A stretch of 53,729 nucleotides of DNA from Helicobacteraceae bacterium (GCA_027063225.1 JAMOSG010000022.1:1-53729), one strand, 5' to 3'; counted from the first letter of the stretch, positions 9,413 through 17,980 are shown. Notes: generated by a model not told the origin, from the sequence alone. Program-made: numbers and translations.

Positions 9413-10546
9413 TTATAACTGTGCTAACTTTCCTAATAATGCATTAATTGCATTATCTATACGAGTAATACTTTGTTGAATATTTTCAACACTTTTCTCA
9501 GTATGTTGCATTTTTTGAATCTGTTGCTTTGTTAAATCTTTAGAAGCATATGCTTCATTTTTAATAAGTTGAGAGTTCTCTGTATCTTCGACACTTTCAT
9601 TATATGTTAATTGCAATTGTTCATTTACACTTTTTAAACTCTCTTGAGTTACTTCAGACATCTCTACTAATTCTTGATATGTTTGAGTATTTTTCTCAAC
9701 ATTTTCACTTGCTTCAGAAATACTTTGTACAATAATATTTACACTAGCATTAATCTCTGTTAAAGATTTTTGTGTACTTTCTGCTAATTTTCTCACTTCA
9801 TCTGCTACAACAGCAAAACCTCTACCATGTTCCCCTGCTCTTGCAGCTTCTATAGCAGCATTTAAAGCTAAAAGATTTGTTTTATCTGAAATTTCAGAGA
9901 TAATATTCAAAATATTTTTTATATCTTCAGCATTTACAGTTAAAGATCTTAAATTTTCACTTAGTTGCTGTTCAGCCTCATTTGTTTGCATAATATAACC
10001 ACTTAAACTATCCATTTTATCAATTGAATCGTTAATCCGCCCCATTACATCATTTAAACTTTTTAATACAATACTTGAAAATTCTAAATTTTCATCACTC
10101 TCTTTAGCTATTAAATTTAATTTACTTGAAATTGTGTCATTTAATTGTTGTGTTTGAGCATAATCTTCCTTTAACACTTGCATAGAACCATTTAAGTTTT
10201 CTATACTCTCATCTATCTGTTTTGTAGCACCACTTAAACTTGTTGCTTCACTCACTTTTTTTGTAAACTCATTAATGAGCTCTACCATTGTTTGATATTC
10301 ATGTGAAAATTTTAAATCAAGATCTATTTGTGTACCTGCTTTAAAATGAGATAAAGATGTTATCACCTTTTTTGTTGTATCAACTCCATGAATCTTTTCA
10401 TCGATATCATGAATAACAATAACAACTGCAACAACTAATTGAACAATCATTGCTATTACATTATCTGTAAAAATCAATGCATTTGCAACCAATAAAACAA
10501 CACCCACCCAATGCACTAAACGCATTCTAAAAAACAAAGAATCCAT
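9413..10546 (-). CDS. Methyl-accepting chemotaxis protein without a periplasmic sensor
   Basis: Chemoreceptor-type signalling protein. Residues about 10-45 hold two closely spaced hydrophobic helices with no room for a periplasmic ligand domain. After a short segment comes a long coiled coil with the signalling hairpin near residues 210-250 ([20 protein letters not shown], then [15 protein letters not shown]), which contacts CheA and CheW. At 377 aa it is short for the class. It may sense a membrane-borne or cytoplasmic signal. It diverges from the DksA-type gene; the cheV gene of the window is not adjacent. Confidence 0.9.
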   Translation of the reverse strand: MDSLFFRMRLVHWVGVVLLVANALIFTDNVIAMIVQLVVAVVIVIHDIDEKIHGVDTTKKVITSLSHFKAGTQIDLDLKFSHEYQTMVELINEFTKKVSEATSLSGATKQIDESIENLNGSMQVLKEDYAQTQQLNDTISSKLNLIAKESDENLEFSSIVLKSLNDVMGRINDSIDKMDSLSGYIMQTNEAEQQLSENLRSLTVNAEDIKNILNIISEISDKTNLLALNAAIEAARAGEHGRGFAVVADEVRKLAESTQKSLTEINASVNIIVQSISEASENVEKNTQTYQELVEMSEVTQESLKSVNEQLQLTYNESVEDTENSQLIKNEAYASKDLTKQQIQKMQHTEKSVENIQQSITRIDNAINALLGKLAQL

Positions 10547-10636
10547 ACTCTTACCTTTTTACTTTTACTACTATTACGATACTATTCTATTTCTTTATAA
10601 AAAAGACTTAAATTAAAAAAAATATTACAAAAATGT

Positions 10637-10642
10637 TACAAT
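10637..10642 (+). promoter_or_regulatory. Possible -10 box for the DksA-type gene
   Basis: TACAAT lies 22 bases before the chosen ATG (10664), inside an AT-rich divergent intergenic region. The support is only positional. Confidence 0.3.
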
Positions 10643-10663
10643 TTAAAAAAAAGGTTGACTGGT

Positions 10664-11005
10664 ATGACACAAAAGCAACAAAACAAACTTCAATTTTCTA
10701 TAACACAAGAGATAAAATACTTAAACTCTCAAATTAGAAATCTTCAAAAAAAACTCTCTCCAATAGCTTGTGATTGTTCCTTAGATGATCTTAATCGTGA
10801 AGCGATGAAAGAGGAGCAAACACTTACACTTAATCTTATTGAACAAAAGCAACAAAGAATTACCCTTTTAAACTCTTTAAATATAGAGGATGAGGAGTAT
10901 GGTATTTGTCAAGAGTGTGATGAAGATATACCGTTTAAACGACTTCTTTTAATCCCTGAATCGAAATATTGTGTATCGTGTTTAAATGAAATGCAAAAAA
11001 ATTAA
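10664..11005 (+). CDS. DksA/TraR-family C4 zinc-finger protein
   Basis: Probable RNA-polymerase-binding regulator of the DksA/TraR type. The 113-residue protein begins with a helical, Gln- and Leu-rich coiled coil (residues about 1-75, with a LDDLNREAMKEEQ segment) and ends in a zinc finger, CQECDEDIP then 12 residues and CVSC. Start choice: the frame can be read from a TTG at 10655, but ATG 10664 stands 10 bases after AAAGG and is better placed. It is shorter than E. coli DksA (151 aa) and lacks an obvious DxxDxA tip motif, so classical ppGpp-linked activity should not be assumed. A SulP gene follows after a short promoter gap. Confidence 0.8.
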   Translation: MTQKQQNKLQFSITQEIKYLNSQIRNLQKKLSPIACDCSLDDLNREAMKEEQTLTLNLIEQKQQRITLLNSLNIEDEEYGICQECDEDIPFKRLLLIPESKYCVSCLNEMQKN

Positions 11006-11007
11006 GC

Positions 11008-11013
11008 TATAAT
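11008..11013 (+). promoter_or_regulatory. -10 box for the SulP transporter gene
   Basis: A perfect TATAAT starts three bases after the preceding stop codon, 31 bases before the TTG start of the transporter gene. It suggests that SulP has its own promoter as well as possible read-through. Confidence 0.55.
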
Positions 11014-11044
11014 CGCGCAATTTTATTTTATGAGGTGATTAGAG

Positions 11045-12583
11045 TTGTTTGATATAAAAAAATACTCTTCAGCAAATATCAAAAACGATATTTTATCTGG
11101 TTTAGTTGTTGCAGTTGCTCTTGTTCCAGAAGCAATTGCTTTTAGTTTTATTGCAGGGGTGAGTCCTATTGTTGGATTATACACTGCATTTATTTTAGGG
11201 CTTGTAACAGCTGTTATTGGTGGAAAACCAGGAATGATTAGTGGAGCAACAGGAAGTGTTGCTGTTGTTATTATTGGGCTTGTTTTAGAAGCAAATGCAA
11301 AACTTCAAGCTGCGGGTCTTAGTGGCGATGAACTCTACATACATATGCTTAATTATGTTTTACTTGCAACTATTATTGCAGGTTTAATTCAAGTAGCAGT
11401 TGGTGTTTTAAAACTTGGAAAGTTTATCCGTTTAGTTCCGCAACCTGCAATGTATGGGTTTGTAAATGGTCTTGCTATTGTTATTGCAATGGCTCAATTT
11501 AAGTTCTTTGAAGGACAAGGTGCAAGTATGTATATTATTGTAGCTATTACAATGGCTATAATGTACTTTTTACCAAAATATACAAAAGCAGTACCTTCTG
11601 GACTTGTCGCTATTGTTGTTATCTCTCTTGTTGTTTATTTCTTCGATATTGATACCCTCTTGGTTGGTTCACTTGCAGATTTAACACAATTTTCTGGTCA
11701 ATTACCTCATCTTATTATTCCAGATACACTCTTTAGTTTAGATGCAATTGTAATGGTGCTTCCTTATGCTGTTATTATGGCTCTTGTTGGGCTTATTGAG
11801 TCTTTACTAACTCTTTCTGTTTTAGATGAGATGAGTGGTACACGTGGAAGTGGAAATAAAGAGTGTATCGCCCTTGGTACAGGTAATATCGCTTGTGGTT
11901 TTTTTGGTGGAATGGCAGGTTGTGCGATGATTGGGCAAAGTATTATCAACTACACATCAGGTGGTCTTGGGCGTCTTTCTTCTTTTACTGCTGCTGTTGG
12001 GTTGCTTATTTTAGTTGTTTCACTTACAAATGTTTTAAATGCTATTCCTGTTGGTGTTTTAGTTGGAATTATGTTTATGGTAAGTATTGGAACATTTGAG
12101 TGGTCTAGTTTTTCACACATTAAACATATGCCAAAAACAGATACATTTGTGATGATTGCAGTAACTATTATTACAGTAGTTGAAGATTTAGCAGTAGCTG
12201 TAATTGCAGGTGTTATTATCTCTGCACTTGCATTTGCATGGAAACATGCAAGAATCTACGCAAAAACATATATAGAAGAGGATGGTACAAAAGTTTATAA
12301 ACTTGATGGTCCACTCTTTTTTGGAAGTGCGACAACATTTTCAGATAATTTCGATGTTGAAAATGACCCAGATAAAGTAGTAATCGATTTTAAAGATGCA
12401 AGAGTTATGGACTTTTCTGGTGTTGAAGCAATCGATGCAATTGTAAAAAAATATGAAGATGCTGGAAAAACACTCCTTTTACGTCACCTTAGTGATGACT
12501 GTAAAGCTATCATGAAAAAAGCTGGTCCACACTGTACCTATGAAGAGGATGATCCAACTTATAAAGTAGCAATAGACTACTAA
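11045..12583 (+). CDS. SulP-family anion transporter with STAS domain
   Basis: Inner-membrane anion transporter of the SLC26/SulP family; substrates in the family include sulfate and bicarbonate. Ten or more hydrophobic helices fill residues about 20-400, starting with the family hallmark LSGLVVAVALVPEAIAFS. A STAS domain at about 415-512 contains the VVIDFKDARVMDFSGVEAID block. The start is TTG at 11045, placed 5 bases after the strong Shine-Dalgarno TGAGGTGAT, with no better ATG near. The substrate cannot be read from sequence. Sulfate export/import would fit a sulfur oxidiser, and bicarbonate would fit an autotroph with a carbonic anhydrase nearby. Confidence 0.9.
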   Translation: MFDIKKYSSANIKNDILSGLVVAVALVPEAIAFSFIAGVSPIVGLYTAFILGLVTAVIGGKPGMISGATGSVAVVIIGLVLEANAKLQAAGLSGDELYIHMLNYVLLATIIAGLIQVAVGVLKLGKFIRLVPQPAMYGFVNGLAIVIAMAQFKFFEGQGASMYIIVAITMAIMYFLPKYTKAVPSGLVAIVVISLVVYFFDIDTLLVGSLADLTQFSGQLPHLIIPDTLFSLDAIVMVLPYAVIMALVGLIESLLTLSVLDEMSGTRGSGNKECIALGTGNIACGFFGGMAGCAMIGQSIINYTSGGLGRLSSFTAAVGLLILVVSLTNVLNAIPVGVLVGIMFMVSIGTFEWSSFSHIKHMPKTDTFVMIAVTIITVVEDLAVAVIAGVIISALAFAWKHARIYAKTYIEEDGTKVYKLDGPLFFGSATTFSDNFDVENDPDKVVIDFKDARVMDFSGVEAIDAIVKKYEDAGKTLLLRHLSDDCKAIMKKAGPHCTYEEDDPTYKVAIDY

Positions 12584-12584
12584 A

Positions 12585-12607
12585 TTACAACACTTTATGT
12601 GTTGTAA
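12585..12607. terminator. Hairpin after the SulP gene
   Basis: Nine-bp perfect stem (TTACAACAC and its complement) with a five-base loop, starting at the SulP stop. It lacks a following T-run, so termination there would be weak or factor-assisted. Confidence 0.4.
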
Positions 12608-12609
12608 AC

Positions 12610-12760
12610 TTAAAGCATCTCTACCCTATTTCTTCCTTTTTGCTTTGCACTATAAAGAGCATCATCTGCTCTTTGTATGAATTTAGGTTACCACTCCAAA
12701 AAGTATCGGTTCATTTGAATCTACACTATGTTCTAGTGTTTTTAAATCTATTGTATCCAC
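12610..12760 (-). pseudogene. Internally deleted GGDEF (diguanylate cyclase) gene
   Basis: Two coding scraps on the minus strand look like the two ends of one lost gene. The front end starts with GTG at 12760, behind AAAGGA, and reads 25 codons (MDTIDLKTLEHSVDSN...) to a stop at 12683-12685. The back end, in another frame, reads FIQRADDALYSAKQKGRNR then VEML and stops at 12610. ADDALYSAKQKGRNRV is the standard C-terminus of GGDEF domains. The GGDEF core and everything between are missing, so a deletion has removed the middle of the gene. The back end is a firm match; that the front piece belongs to the same gene is inferred from position and its ribosome-binding site. Confidence 0.75.
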
Positions 12761-12847
12761 TCTTTTTTCCTTTAATATATTAATATAGCATATAGTCATA
12801 AAAAGAAACGAATATTTTTGATTATTATTTTATTTGTATTATTTTTG

Positions 12848-14284
12848 TTACTTTTTTACGAAAATAATCTTTTTTGGTTTTTTATTTCTATATTGTGTTA
12901 AACTTTGTCCTATATTAGCATTTAAATAACTTGGATCACTAATAATAAAATCTCTACCTTGAACATCTATCTTATCTCCATTGAGTGGTATGTAGAGTGC
13001 TGTAGAAAAATGGTTTTTATACACAAGAGCAACAACACTTAAATGTAAAATTTTTTGTATAAGAAAGCTAAAAAGAACTGCTCTATCTTCACAATCTGAA
13101 GCATCATAAACTAATGTTTCTTGTGCAAACATCATCTTCTCATAACCAAACTGTTTTTTATCTACTTTATATTCAAAAGCACCTTGCGTAAAATGGAGTA
13201 AAAATTCAATAGCACCACTTGCACGTTTTGCATCTACATACTTTTGCAAACTTAAAAAAAGTGTTCTATGTGTTAAAGGATCAATAATAGCGTCAAAATA
13301 AACTTCCTCTTCTAATTGTGGATATGTTGCTAAAAAATCTATAATATTTTGATTGTACTGAAAACTAATTGTATATTTAGTTGCATATTCCCTAAAATAA
13401 AGCTCTTTTCTTTTAATATTTTGTGATAAAAGTGGTAATGTTTGTAACGCAAAATCAAATTTTCTTAAGCCATTTTTATAGTTATGTGTATATGAATAAA
13501 CACTCCCTATCTCTTTTGAAAAGCTTTCTTTATCTAAACTATAGTATCTCTTTTTTTGAAAAAGAATAGAGTATTGATCATAAACTTTTTGTTTTGTAAG
13601 GAAAAAAAGAACTATATGCTTTTTAACTAAACTTAGATGAACATCATATCCAAGTTTTGTAAGTAAAAACCAACGAAAAATATCTGCTTCATCTTTTTGT
13701 TTAAAAATTTTTTGAGTTATTTTTTGAACTAAAAGATTTAATCCCCAATCGTTAAAATGGTATTGTTTTATAAAAAGTTTAATATCTGCTACCAAATATG
13801 TATATTCACTAGAAGCGAGTTGTTCAAAAAATTTACTTATTCCAACTTGATTTCGTGGGTAAAACTTCGCATCTTGTATCTTTTTATCAAAATTAAATCC
13901 TACCTCTACACCAAAAAAATCAAAAACAATATCTTTATTTTTTAAAGATTGTTTTGGTGGTATTGTAGGTTCTTTGTATGAAGGTATTTGCATATCTACA
14001 CGTGGACCAACATTTGGAGTTTGTATAGATTGTGTTACAGATAAGCGTGATGGTTTTTTTTCACTATATCTTTTTAACGGTACTTGTAATAAAAACTCTT
14101 TATATTCTGCATCTAAATACTTTTTAAAAGCAATATCCTCTGCATCGCTATACTTAACAAAAGCACTTTGATGAAAACGCTCAAAATGCTCAAATGTTCC
14201 TGCAACTAAAAAAGGTACAAAAATTATACTAAAAAGGCCAAATAGCTTGAACAATTCTACTTCCCCACCCTTGTTTTGTTGCAC
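12848..14284 (-). CDS. Transglutaminase-like protein coupled to flgH, function unknown
   Basis: Unknown protein with an N-terminal hydrophobic segment (FKLFGLFSIIFVPFLVAG), a probable signal peptide or anchor, so it is likely periplasmic. The middle (residues about 150-340) is helical and charged with no domain I recognise. The C-terminal part has a transglutaminase/cysteine-peptidase-like pattern: DCEDRA (Cys near 398), KNHFSTALY (His near 425) and ISDPSY (Asp near 450), with spacing suited to a Cys-His-Asp triad. Start: GTG 14284 gives 478 aa and overlaps flgH by 56 bases; TTG 14254, placed after AAGGGTGGGGAAG, gives 468 aa and overlaps by 26, which I slightly prefer. Being coupled to flgH under a sigma-54 promoter suggests a role in flagellum or envelope assembly. 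Confidence 0.7.
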   Translation of the reverse strand: MQQNKGGEVELFKLFGLFSIIFVPFLVAGTFEHFERFHQSAFVKYSDAEDIAFKKYLDAEYKEFLLQVPLKRYSEKKPSRLSVTQSIQTPNVGPRVDMQIPSYKEPTIPPKQSLKNKDIVFDFFGVEVGFNFDKKIQDAKFYPRNQVGISKFFEQLASSEYTYLVADIKLFIKQYHFNDWGLNLLVQKITQKIFKQKDEADIFRWFLLTKLGYDVHLSLVKKHIVLFFLTKQKVYDQYSILFQKKRYYSLDKESFSKEIGSVYSYTHNYKNGLRKFDFALQTLPLLSQNIKRKELYFREYATKYTISFQYNQNIIDFLATYPQLEEEVYFDAIIDPLTHRTLFLSLQKYVDAKRASGAIEFLLHFTQGAFEYKVDKKQFGYEKMMFAQETLVYDASDCEDRAVLFSFLIQKILHLSVVALVYKNHFSTALYIPLNGDKIDVQGRDFIISDPSYLNANIGQSLTQYRNKKPKKIIFVKK

Positions 14285-14951
14285 GATCTACATCACCTTC
14301 ACTTTTGTATAAAATTTTTGCATCACTAATTTGATTTGAATTAATTGTATTTGTTTGGTCAATATCATAAGGGCGAATAACACCACTTATTTGCATAATT
14401 TGCTTTTGATTATCTACTAAAATCTCACGTCTTCCCTCTATAAAATAGTTTCCATTAGAAAGCACTTTTACAATACGTGCTGAAATAATAGTAGTAAATT
14501 TTGCATCTTTAGTTAAACTCCCTTGCCCTTTATAAGAGGAGGTTGATTGTGACTTAAAACCAACATTTGTTAATCCATTTAACCTTCCAACATAAGAGTT
14601 TACGGCTGGATTATCTCCAGCAGCACTAAATACACCACCCCCTAAAACATTATTATCTGCTTCTGATAACTGTTTTGCCGATTTATTTGAACTTTGTGCT
14701 GTTTCAGAGATAATAACTTTTACAATATCATGCACATGCATCGCTTTATGATCAGAAAACAATGGAGCATCCCCTTGCCCAAATATACTTCCCGTTGAAA
14801 CATAAGAGGTTTCATCTTCACGTGAAGGCATCTGCTCTACATACTTTGGTGGTTCAAAGTTAATCTCTGGTTCTACTAAATCTGCTGTACATCCACTTAA
14901 AAAAATAGTTGCAACCGCTGTTATATAATTTATTATATAGTTCTTTTTCAT
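14229..14951 (-). CDS. flgH: Flagellar L-ring lipoprotein FlgH
   Basis: Forms the L ring of the flagellar basal body in the outer membrane. The start ATG 14951 gives a 240-residue lipoprotein with lipobox LSGC at about residues 17-20. Family blocks include GSIFGQGDAPLFSDHKA, the HVHDIVKVIISETAQSS segment, and FIEGRREILVDN followed by ISGVIRPYDI near the C-terminus, which closes with the aromatic QAIWPF. An upstream extension to 15002 is in frame but lacks a ribosome-binding site and overlaps the promoter. A sigma-54 promoter stands upstream, as for rod, ring and hook genes in Campylobacterota. flgI is not next to it. Confidence 0.95.
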   Translation of the reverse strand: MKKNYIINYITAVATIFLSGCTADLVEPEINFEPPKYVEQMPSREDETSYVSTGSIFGQGDAPLFSDHKAMHVHDIVKVIISETAQSSNKSAKQLSEADNNVLGGGVFSAAGDNPAVNSYVGRLNGLTNVGFKSQSTSSYKGQGSLTKDAKFTTIISARIVKVLSNGNYFIEGRREILVDNQKQIMQISGVIRPYDIDQTNTINSNQISDAKILYKSEGDVDRATKQGWGSRIVQAIWPF

Positions 14952-14976
14952 ACTCAATATCTTTACTCTTAGATGG

Positions 14977-14982
14977 TATAAT
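14977..14982 (+). promoter_or_regulatory. -10 box for the YqeY gene
   Basis: TATAAT within GGTATAATTG, 32 bases before the ATG of the YqeY gene. It lies beside and overlaps the divergent sigma-54 promoter of flgH. Confidence 0.55.
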
Positions 14983-14985
14983 TGT

Positions 14986-15002
14986 AGCAAATAAAATACC
15001 AA
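14986..15002 (-). promoter_or_regulatory. Sigma-54 (-24/-12) promoter of flgH
   Basis: Read on the minus strand: TTGG, then ten bases, then GCT, with TTTGCTA at the -12 side. This is the GG-N10-GC spacing of sigma-54 promoters and close to the Campylobacterota consensus ending in TTGCTT. The start site would fall near 14975, about 24 bases before the flgH ATG. rpoN is in this same window. Confidence 0.72.
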
Positions 15003-15013
15003 AGGAAGCCTAA

Positions 15014-15454
15014 ATGGGTTTAAGAGATCAAATAAATCAAGATGTTAAAGAAGCAATGAAAGCAAAAGATACAAAAAGAAGAGATGCTCTTCGCCTTTTA
15101 ACGAGTGCATTTAAACAAATAGAGGTAGATGAACGTAAAGAGTTAAGTGATGCAGATGTTATTAAAATTATTCAAACTCAAATTAAACGTAGAAATGATT
15201 CAGCAGCACAATACAAAGAGGCTGGACGTGATGAGCTTATGCAACAAGAGCTAGATGAGATTGCATACTATGAAGTATATCTACCAAAACAACTTAGCGA
15301 TGAAGAATTAGAAACAAAACTTAAAGATATTATTGTAAAAGTTGGTGCAGAATCTAAAAAAGATATGGGTAAAGTGATGGGTGTTGCATCAAAAGAGCTT
15401 GCAGGTGTTGCAGATGGAAAAAGAATTAGCCAATGTGTAAAATCTCTCCTATAA
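15014..15454 (+). CDS. GatB/YqeY domain protein
   Basis: Free-standing homologue of the tail domain of GatB, the tRNA-dependent amidotransferase subunit; its own function is not settled. The 146-residue protein starts GLRDQINQDVKEAMKAKDT, has the typical RRDALRLLTSAFKQIEVDER block, the AQYKEAGRDEL segment, and ends with GKVMGVASKELAGVADGKR, all hallmarks of YqeY. AAAGGAAGCCTAA precedes the ATG. It is a single-gene unit ending in a hairpin shared with the convergent membrane protein gene. Confidence 0.92.
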   Translation: MGLRDQINQDVKEAMKAKDTKRRDALRLLTSAFKQIEVDERKELSDADVIKIIQTQIKRRNDSAAQYKEAGRDELMQQELDEIAYYEVYLPKQLSDEELETKLKDIIVKVGAESKKDMGKVMGVASKELAGVADGKRISQCVKSLL

Positions 15455-15464
15455 TGGAGAGATT
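15441..15464. terminator. Hairpin between two convergent genes
   Basis: Nine-bp perfect stem (AATCTCTCC and its complement) with a six-base loop, overlapping the ends of both converging genes. T-runs on either side are short, so it is a weak candidate for a shared terminator. Confidence 0.4.
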
Positions 15465-15837
15465 AGTTTGATGCTACAATACTTAAAATAACAATAGCTG
15501 CTGTTAAAAATGGCATAGCTTTAAAAACCATACTAAGTTTAATAAATGGTTTTCCATCAATAAAAATACCAACTTGAATTGCTGCTATCATTAAACCTGC
15601 TGCTATAAAAAAGAGCATTGCACTCCCAACAAAAAGATACCAAGCTATATTTTGAATACCATAAATAAGTAACATAACAGCAGAAATTGCCACAAAAAAG
15701 TGTTGCACAACAACACCTACATTTAACTTCTCACTTTTATAGTGTACACGAGCTATTTTAAAATAGAGAAAAACCAAAAAAAGTGTTAAATAAAAAAGCA
15801 TAAAGCTCCCTTGTAAAATTTCTCTTATTTTATCCAA
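15463..15837 (-). CDS. Four-helix membrane protein, function unknown
   Basis: A 124-residue protein dominated by four hydrophobic helices (about residues 10-28, 40-62, 68-90 and 103-122), with short charged loops (KIARVHYKSEKLN and IDGKPFIK). I recognise no catalytic or binding motif. It reads as a small polytopic inner-membrane protein. It has its own unit between yqeY and proC. The open frame, composition and clean flanks support a real gene. Confidence 0.75.
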   Translation of the reverse strand: MDKIREILQGSFMLFYLTLFLVFLYFKIARVHYKSEKLNVGVVVQHFFVAISAVMLLIYGIQNIAWYLFVGSAMLFFIAAGLMIAAIQVGIFIDGKPFIKLSMVFKAMPFLTAAIVILSIVASN

Positions 15838-15864
15838 ATAATATTAAATATAGTCATTTCAAGA

Positions 15865-15870
15865 TATAAT
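15865..15870 (+). promoter_or_regulatory. -10 box for the proC operon
   Basis: TATAAT, 30 bases before the proC ATG, preceded by a T-containing AT-rich stretch. It is diverged from the membrane-protein gene at 15837. Confidence 0.5.
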
Positions 15871-15899
15871 TTTCAAAAATCAATAATGGAATTTAATAG

Positions 15900-16661
15900 A
15901 TGAAAACAATTACTTTTATCGGCTATGGAAATATGGCTCTTAGTATTGCAAAAGGGTTAAAAGAGAATTACAAACTAGAGGTTGTTGGAAGAAACTTAGC
16001 AAAAATGGGTGAATTTGAGAAAGAGGTTGGTATCTCCATGCAAAAACACCTTTTAGATGAATTTAATGTCGAGGGAAAAACTCTTCTTCTTTGTGTAAAA
16101 CCTGCAAATGTAGATGAGGTTGCTTCTAAAATTACAAATAAACCACAAGCTCTCTACTCTGTTTTAGCTGGTGTTACACTAGAGAAATTACAAACTGCAT
16201 TTCAAACGACAAATGTTGTTCGTGCTATGCCAAACTTAGCTGCAAGTGTTGGAGAGTCTTTAACAACACTTACAGGGGAGATGAGCCTTCAAAAAGAAGC
16301 ATTAAATATTTTTAACGCTATTGGGCAAACTCGTTGGCTAAGTTCCCAAAAAGAGATAGATATAGCAACTGCACTTGCTGGAAGTGGCCCTGCTTATTTA
16401 GCTCTTATAGCTGAAGCTTTAGCAGATGGTGCAGTAAAACAAGGTCTAAAACGTGATGATGCAATGGCGATTATGAGAGGACTTTTTAAAGGATTTGGAG
16501 AACTTATAGCAGATGAACACCCTGCTCTTTTAAAAGATAAAGTGATGAGTCCAGGTGGAACAACAGCAGCGGGTTATGCTGCACTAGAAAATGGTGGTGT
16601 ACGTGCTGGATGTATCGATGCGATTGAGCAAGCTTATAAAAAGGCGGTTGAACTTTCATGA
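15900..16661 (+). CDS. proC: Pyrroline-5-carboxylate reductase
   Basis: Last step of proline synthesis: reduces pyrroline-5-carboxylate with NAD(P)H. The 253-residue protein has the N-terminal Rossmann motif ITFIGYGNMALSIAKG, the VLAGVTLEKLQ segment, VVRAMPNLAASVGES, and the C-terminal signature ALAGSGPAYLALIAEALADG and VMSPGGTTAAG. Length is a little under the usual 265-275. It begins an operon; its last codons overlap the next gene (ATGA). Confidence 0.96.
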   Translation: MKTITFIGYGNMALSIAKGLKENYKLEVVGRNLAKMGEFEKEVGISMQKHLLDEFNVEGKTLLLCVKPANVDEVASKITNKPQALYSVLAGVTLEKLQTAFQTTNVVRAMPNLAASVGESLTTLTGEMSLQKEALNIFNAIGQTRWLSSQKEIDIATALAGSGPAYLALIAEALADGAVKQGLKRDDAMAIMRGLFKGFGELIADEHPALLKDKVMSPGGTTAAGYAALENGGVRAGCIDAIEQAYKKAVELS

Positions 16662-17971
16662 GTTGGAGTGACTTTTTTAACCAAAAACAAACACAATATC
16701 TTCACACTTTTGGTCGTGGAATTCATGCAGATATTGCAAAAAATGAGGAGGAACTTTATGCTCAAGCATATGAAGCGTTTGAGCAAAAAAAGGTTCTTGA
16801 TGGATATGAATATTTTTTACGTTCTCTTATAAACTACAAAGGTGAAATATCTAATGAAAATATAATCTTAGAAAAAACAGATGATAGTTTAAAATTTGAA
16901 CTCTACCAAGGAAGTGCAAAAATTTATGCAACTGTTACAAAAGAGAACCTTTATGCAGAGGTAAGTGTTGCAAAAGCTCAAAGTGCAAGTGTTGCTCTTA
17001 AACGTTATATACTTGAGCGTAACTACCAATTTACTTATATTTCCTATTTTAGTGATGGAGAATTTATAAAACTAAAACTTTTTGTAGATAACCTTATTTT
17101 AAGTCCTCAAAAAGTTTTTTACCCTTTACGTGAACTTGCACTCAATGCAGATTTTGACAAAGAACATATTTTTAGTGAGTTTAGTGATGCAACCCTTGCA
17201 GATATAGAACATATAAAACCTTTAGAGAAAGAAGAGCTACAAATAAAATATGATTTTATGCAAAATTCAATTACTGAGCTTGAAACAAAGGTACTCACTT
17301 TACCATCTAACGATAAAGATGGTATGCAAGCATTTTTATACCTTAACTTTTTATTTAAAATAGACTATCTCATAGCTCCAAATTTTGCACTTTACCAAAA
17401 GATTAGTAAAAAAGTTCAAGAATACTTTTTAGATGAAACATCTTCAGTAGAGATGAAAAATGAGGAATTAAAACTCTATATTATGGAACTTAAAGAGTTA
17501 AACTTTGAAGAGTTTTCAAAAAACTTCTATGCAGCAAAATATACTTTTGAACAAACAGAAAAATCCTCATTTGAAGAGTTAAGTAAATTTATTGGGGAAT
17601 CTTTTACTAAAATAAAATGGTATAAATCAAACCGTTATAACCAGATTATCCCTACTATCTATACATACATAGCTTTTTATGCTCTTTATAATTATGGTTT
17701 AAACAACATACTCAAAGCTTTACTACACCTTTTTATAGAGATAACACATAGTAAATATTTTGAGCAACTTGGATACAAACCACTCTATAATGAAACAACA
17801 CAAAGTTTTGAAAAACGTAAAATTATCTCTACTATCGATATTATTATACATAAAGAGCAACAAAAATATAAAAACTTAAAACCTTTTGGTAATAACTTAA
17901 ACTTTAACTCTTTAAATGAGTTTGCATATAGTTTCTACCAAGAGATACAAAATCTCAATTTTGATGAATAG
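16658..17971 (+). CDS. Unknown protein with a YbjN-like N-terminal domain, partner of the protease
   Basis: A soluble 437-residue protein with no signal peptide or membrane helix. Residues about 80-175 carry a pattern that also occurs in the next gene's C-terminus: GSAKI, then an Ala-rich strand, RYILERNYQFTYISYFS, a strand with LFVDN, and NADFDKEHIFSEF. This looks like a YbjN/type III chaperone-like fold. Residues about 190-437 are helical and acidic, rich in Phe, Tyr and Lys, with no recognised motif. It overlaps proC by 4 bases and is followed 9 bases later by the protease gene, so all three are probably co-transcribed. No function can be assigned. Confidence 0.75.
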   Translation: MSWSDFFNQKQTQYLHTFGRGIHADIAKNEEELYAQAYEAFEQKKVLDGYEYFLRSLINYKGEISNENIILEKTDDSLKFELYQGSAKIYATVTKENLYAEVSVAKAQSASVALKRYILERNYQFTYISYFSDGEFIKLKLFVDNLILSPQKVFYPLRELALNADFDKEHIFSEFSDATLADIEHIKPLEKEELQIKYDFMQNSITELETKVLTLPSNDKDGMQAFLYLNFLFKIDYLIAPNFALYQKISKKVQEYFLDETSSVEMKNEELKLYIMELKELNFEEFSKNFYAAKYTFEQTEKSSFEELSKFIGESFTKIKWYKSNRYNQIIPTIYTYIAFYALYNYGLNNILKALLHLFIEITHSKYFEQLGYKPLYNETTQSFEKRKIISTIDIIIHKEQQKYKNLKPFGNNLNFNSLNEFAYSFYQEIQNLNFDE

Positions 17972-17980
17972 GCAAAACAG

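Noticed and set aside
11764..12099. Two frames of 60-70 residues overlapping the SulP gene
   Set aside because: They overlap the transporter gene on both strands, with unnatural composition (one is rich in Trp and Cys).
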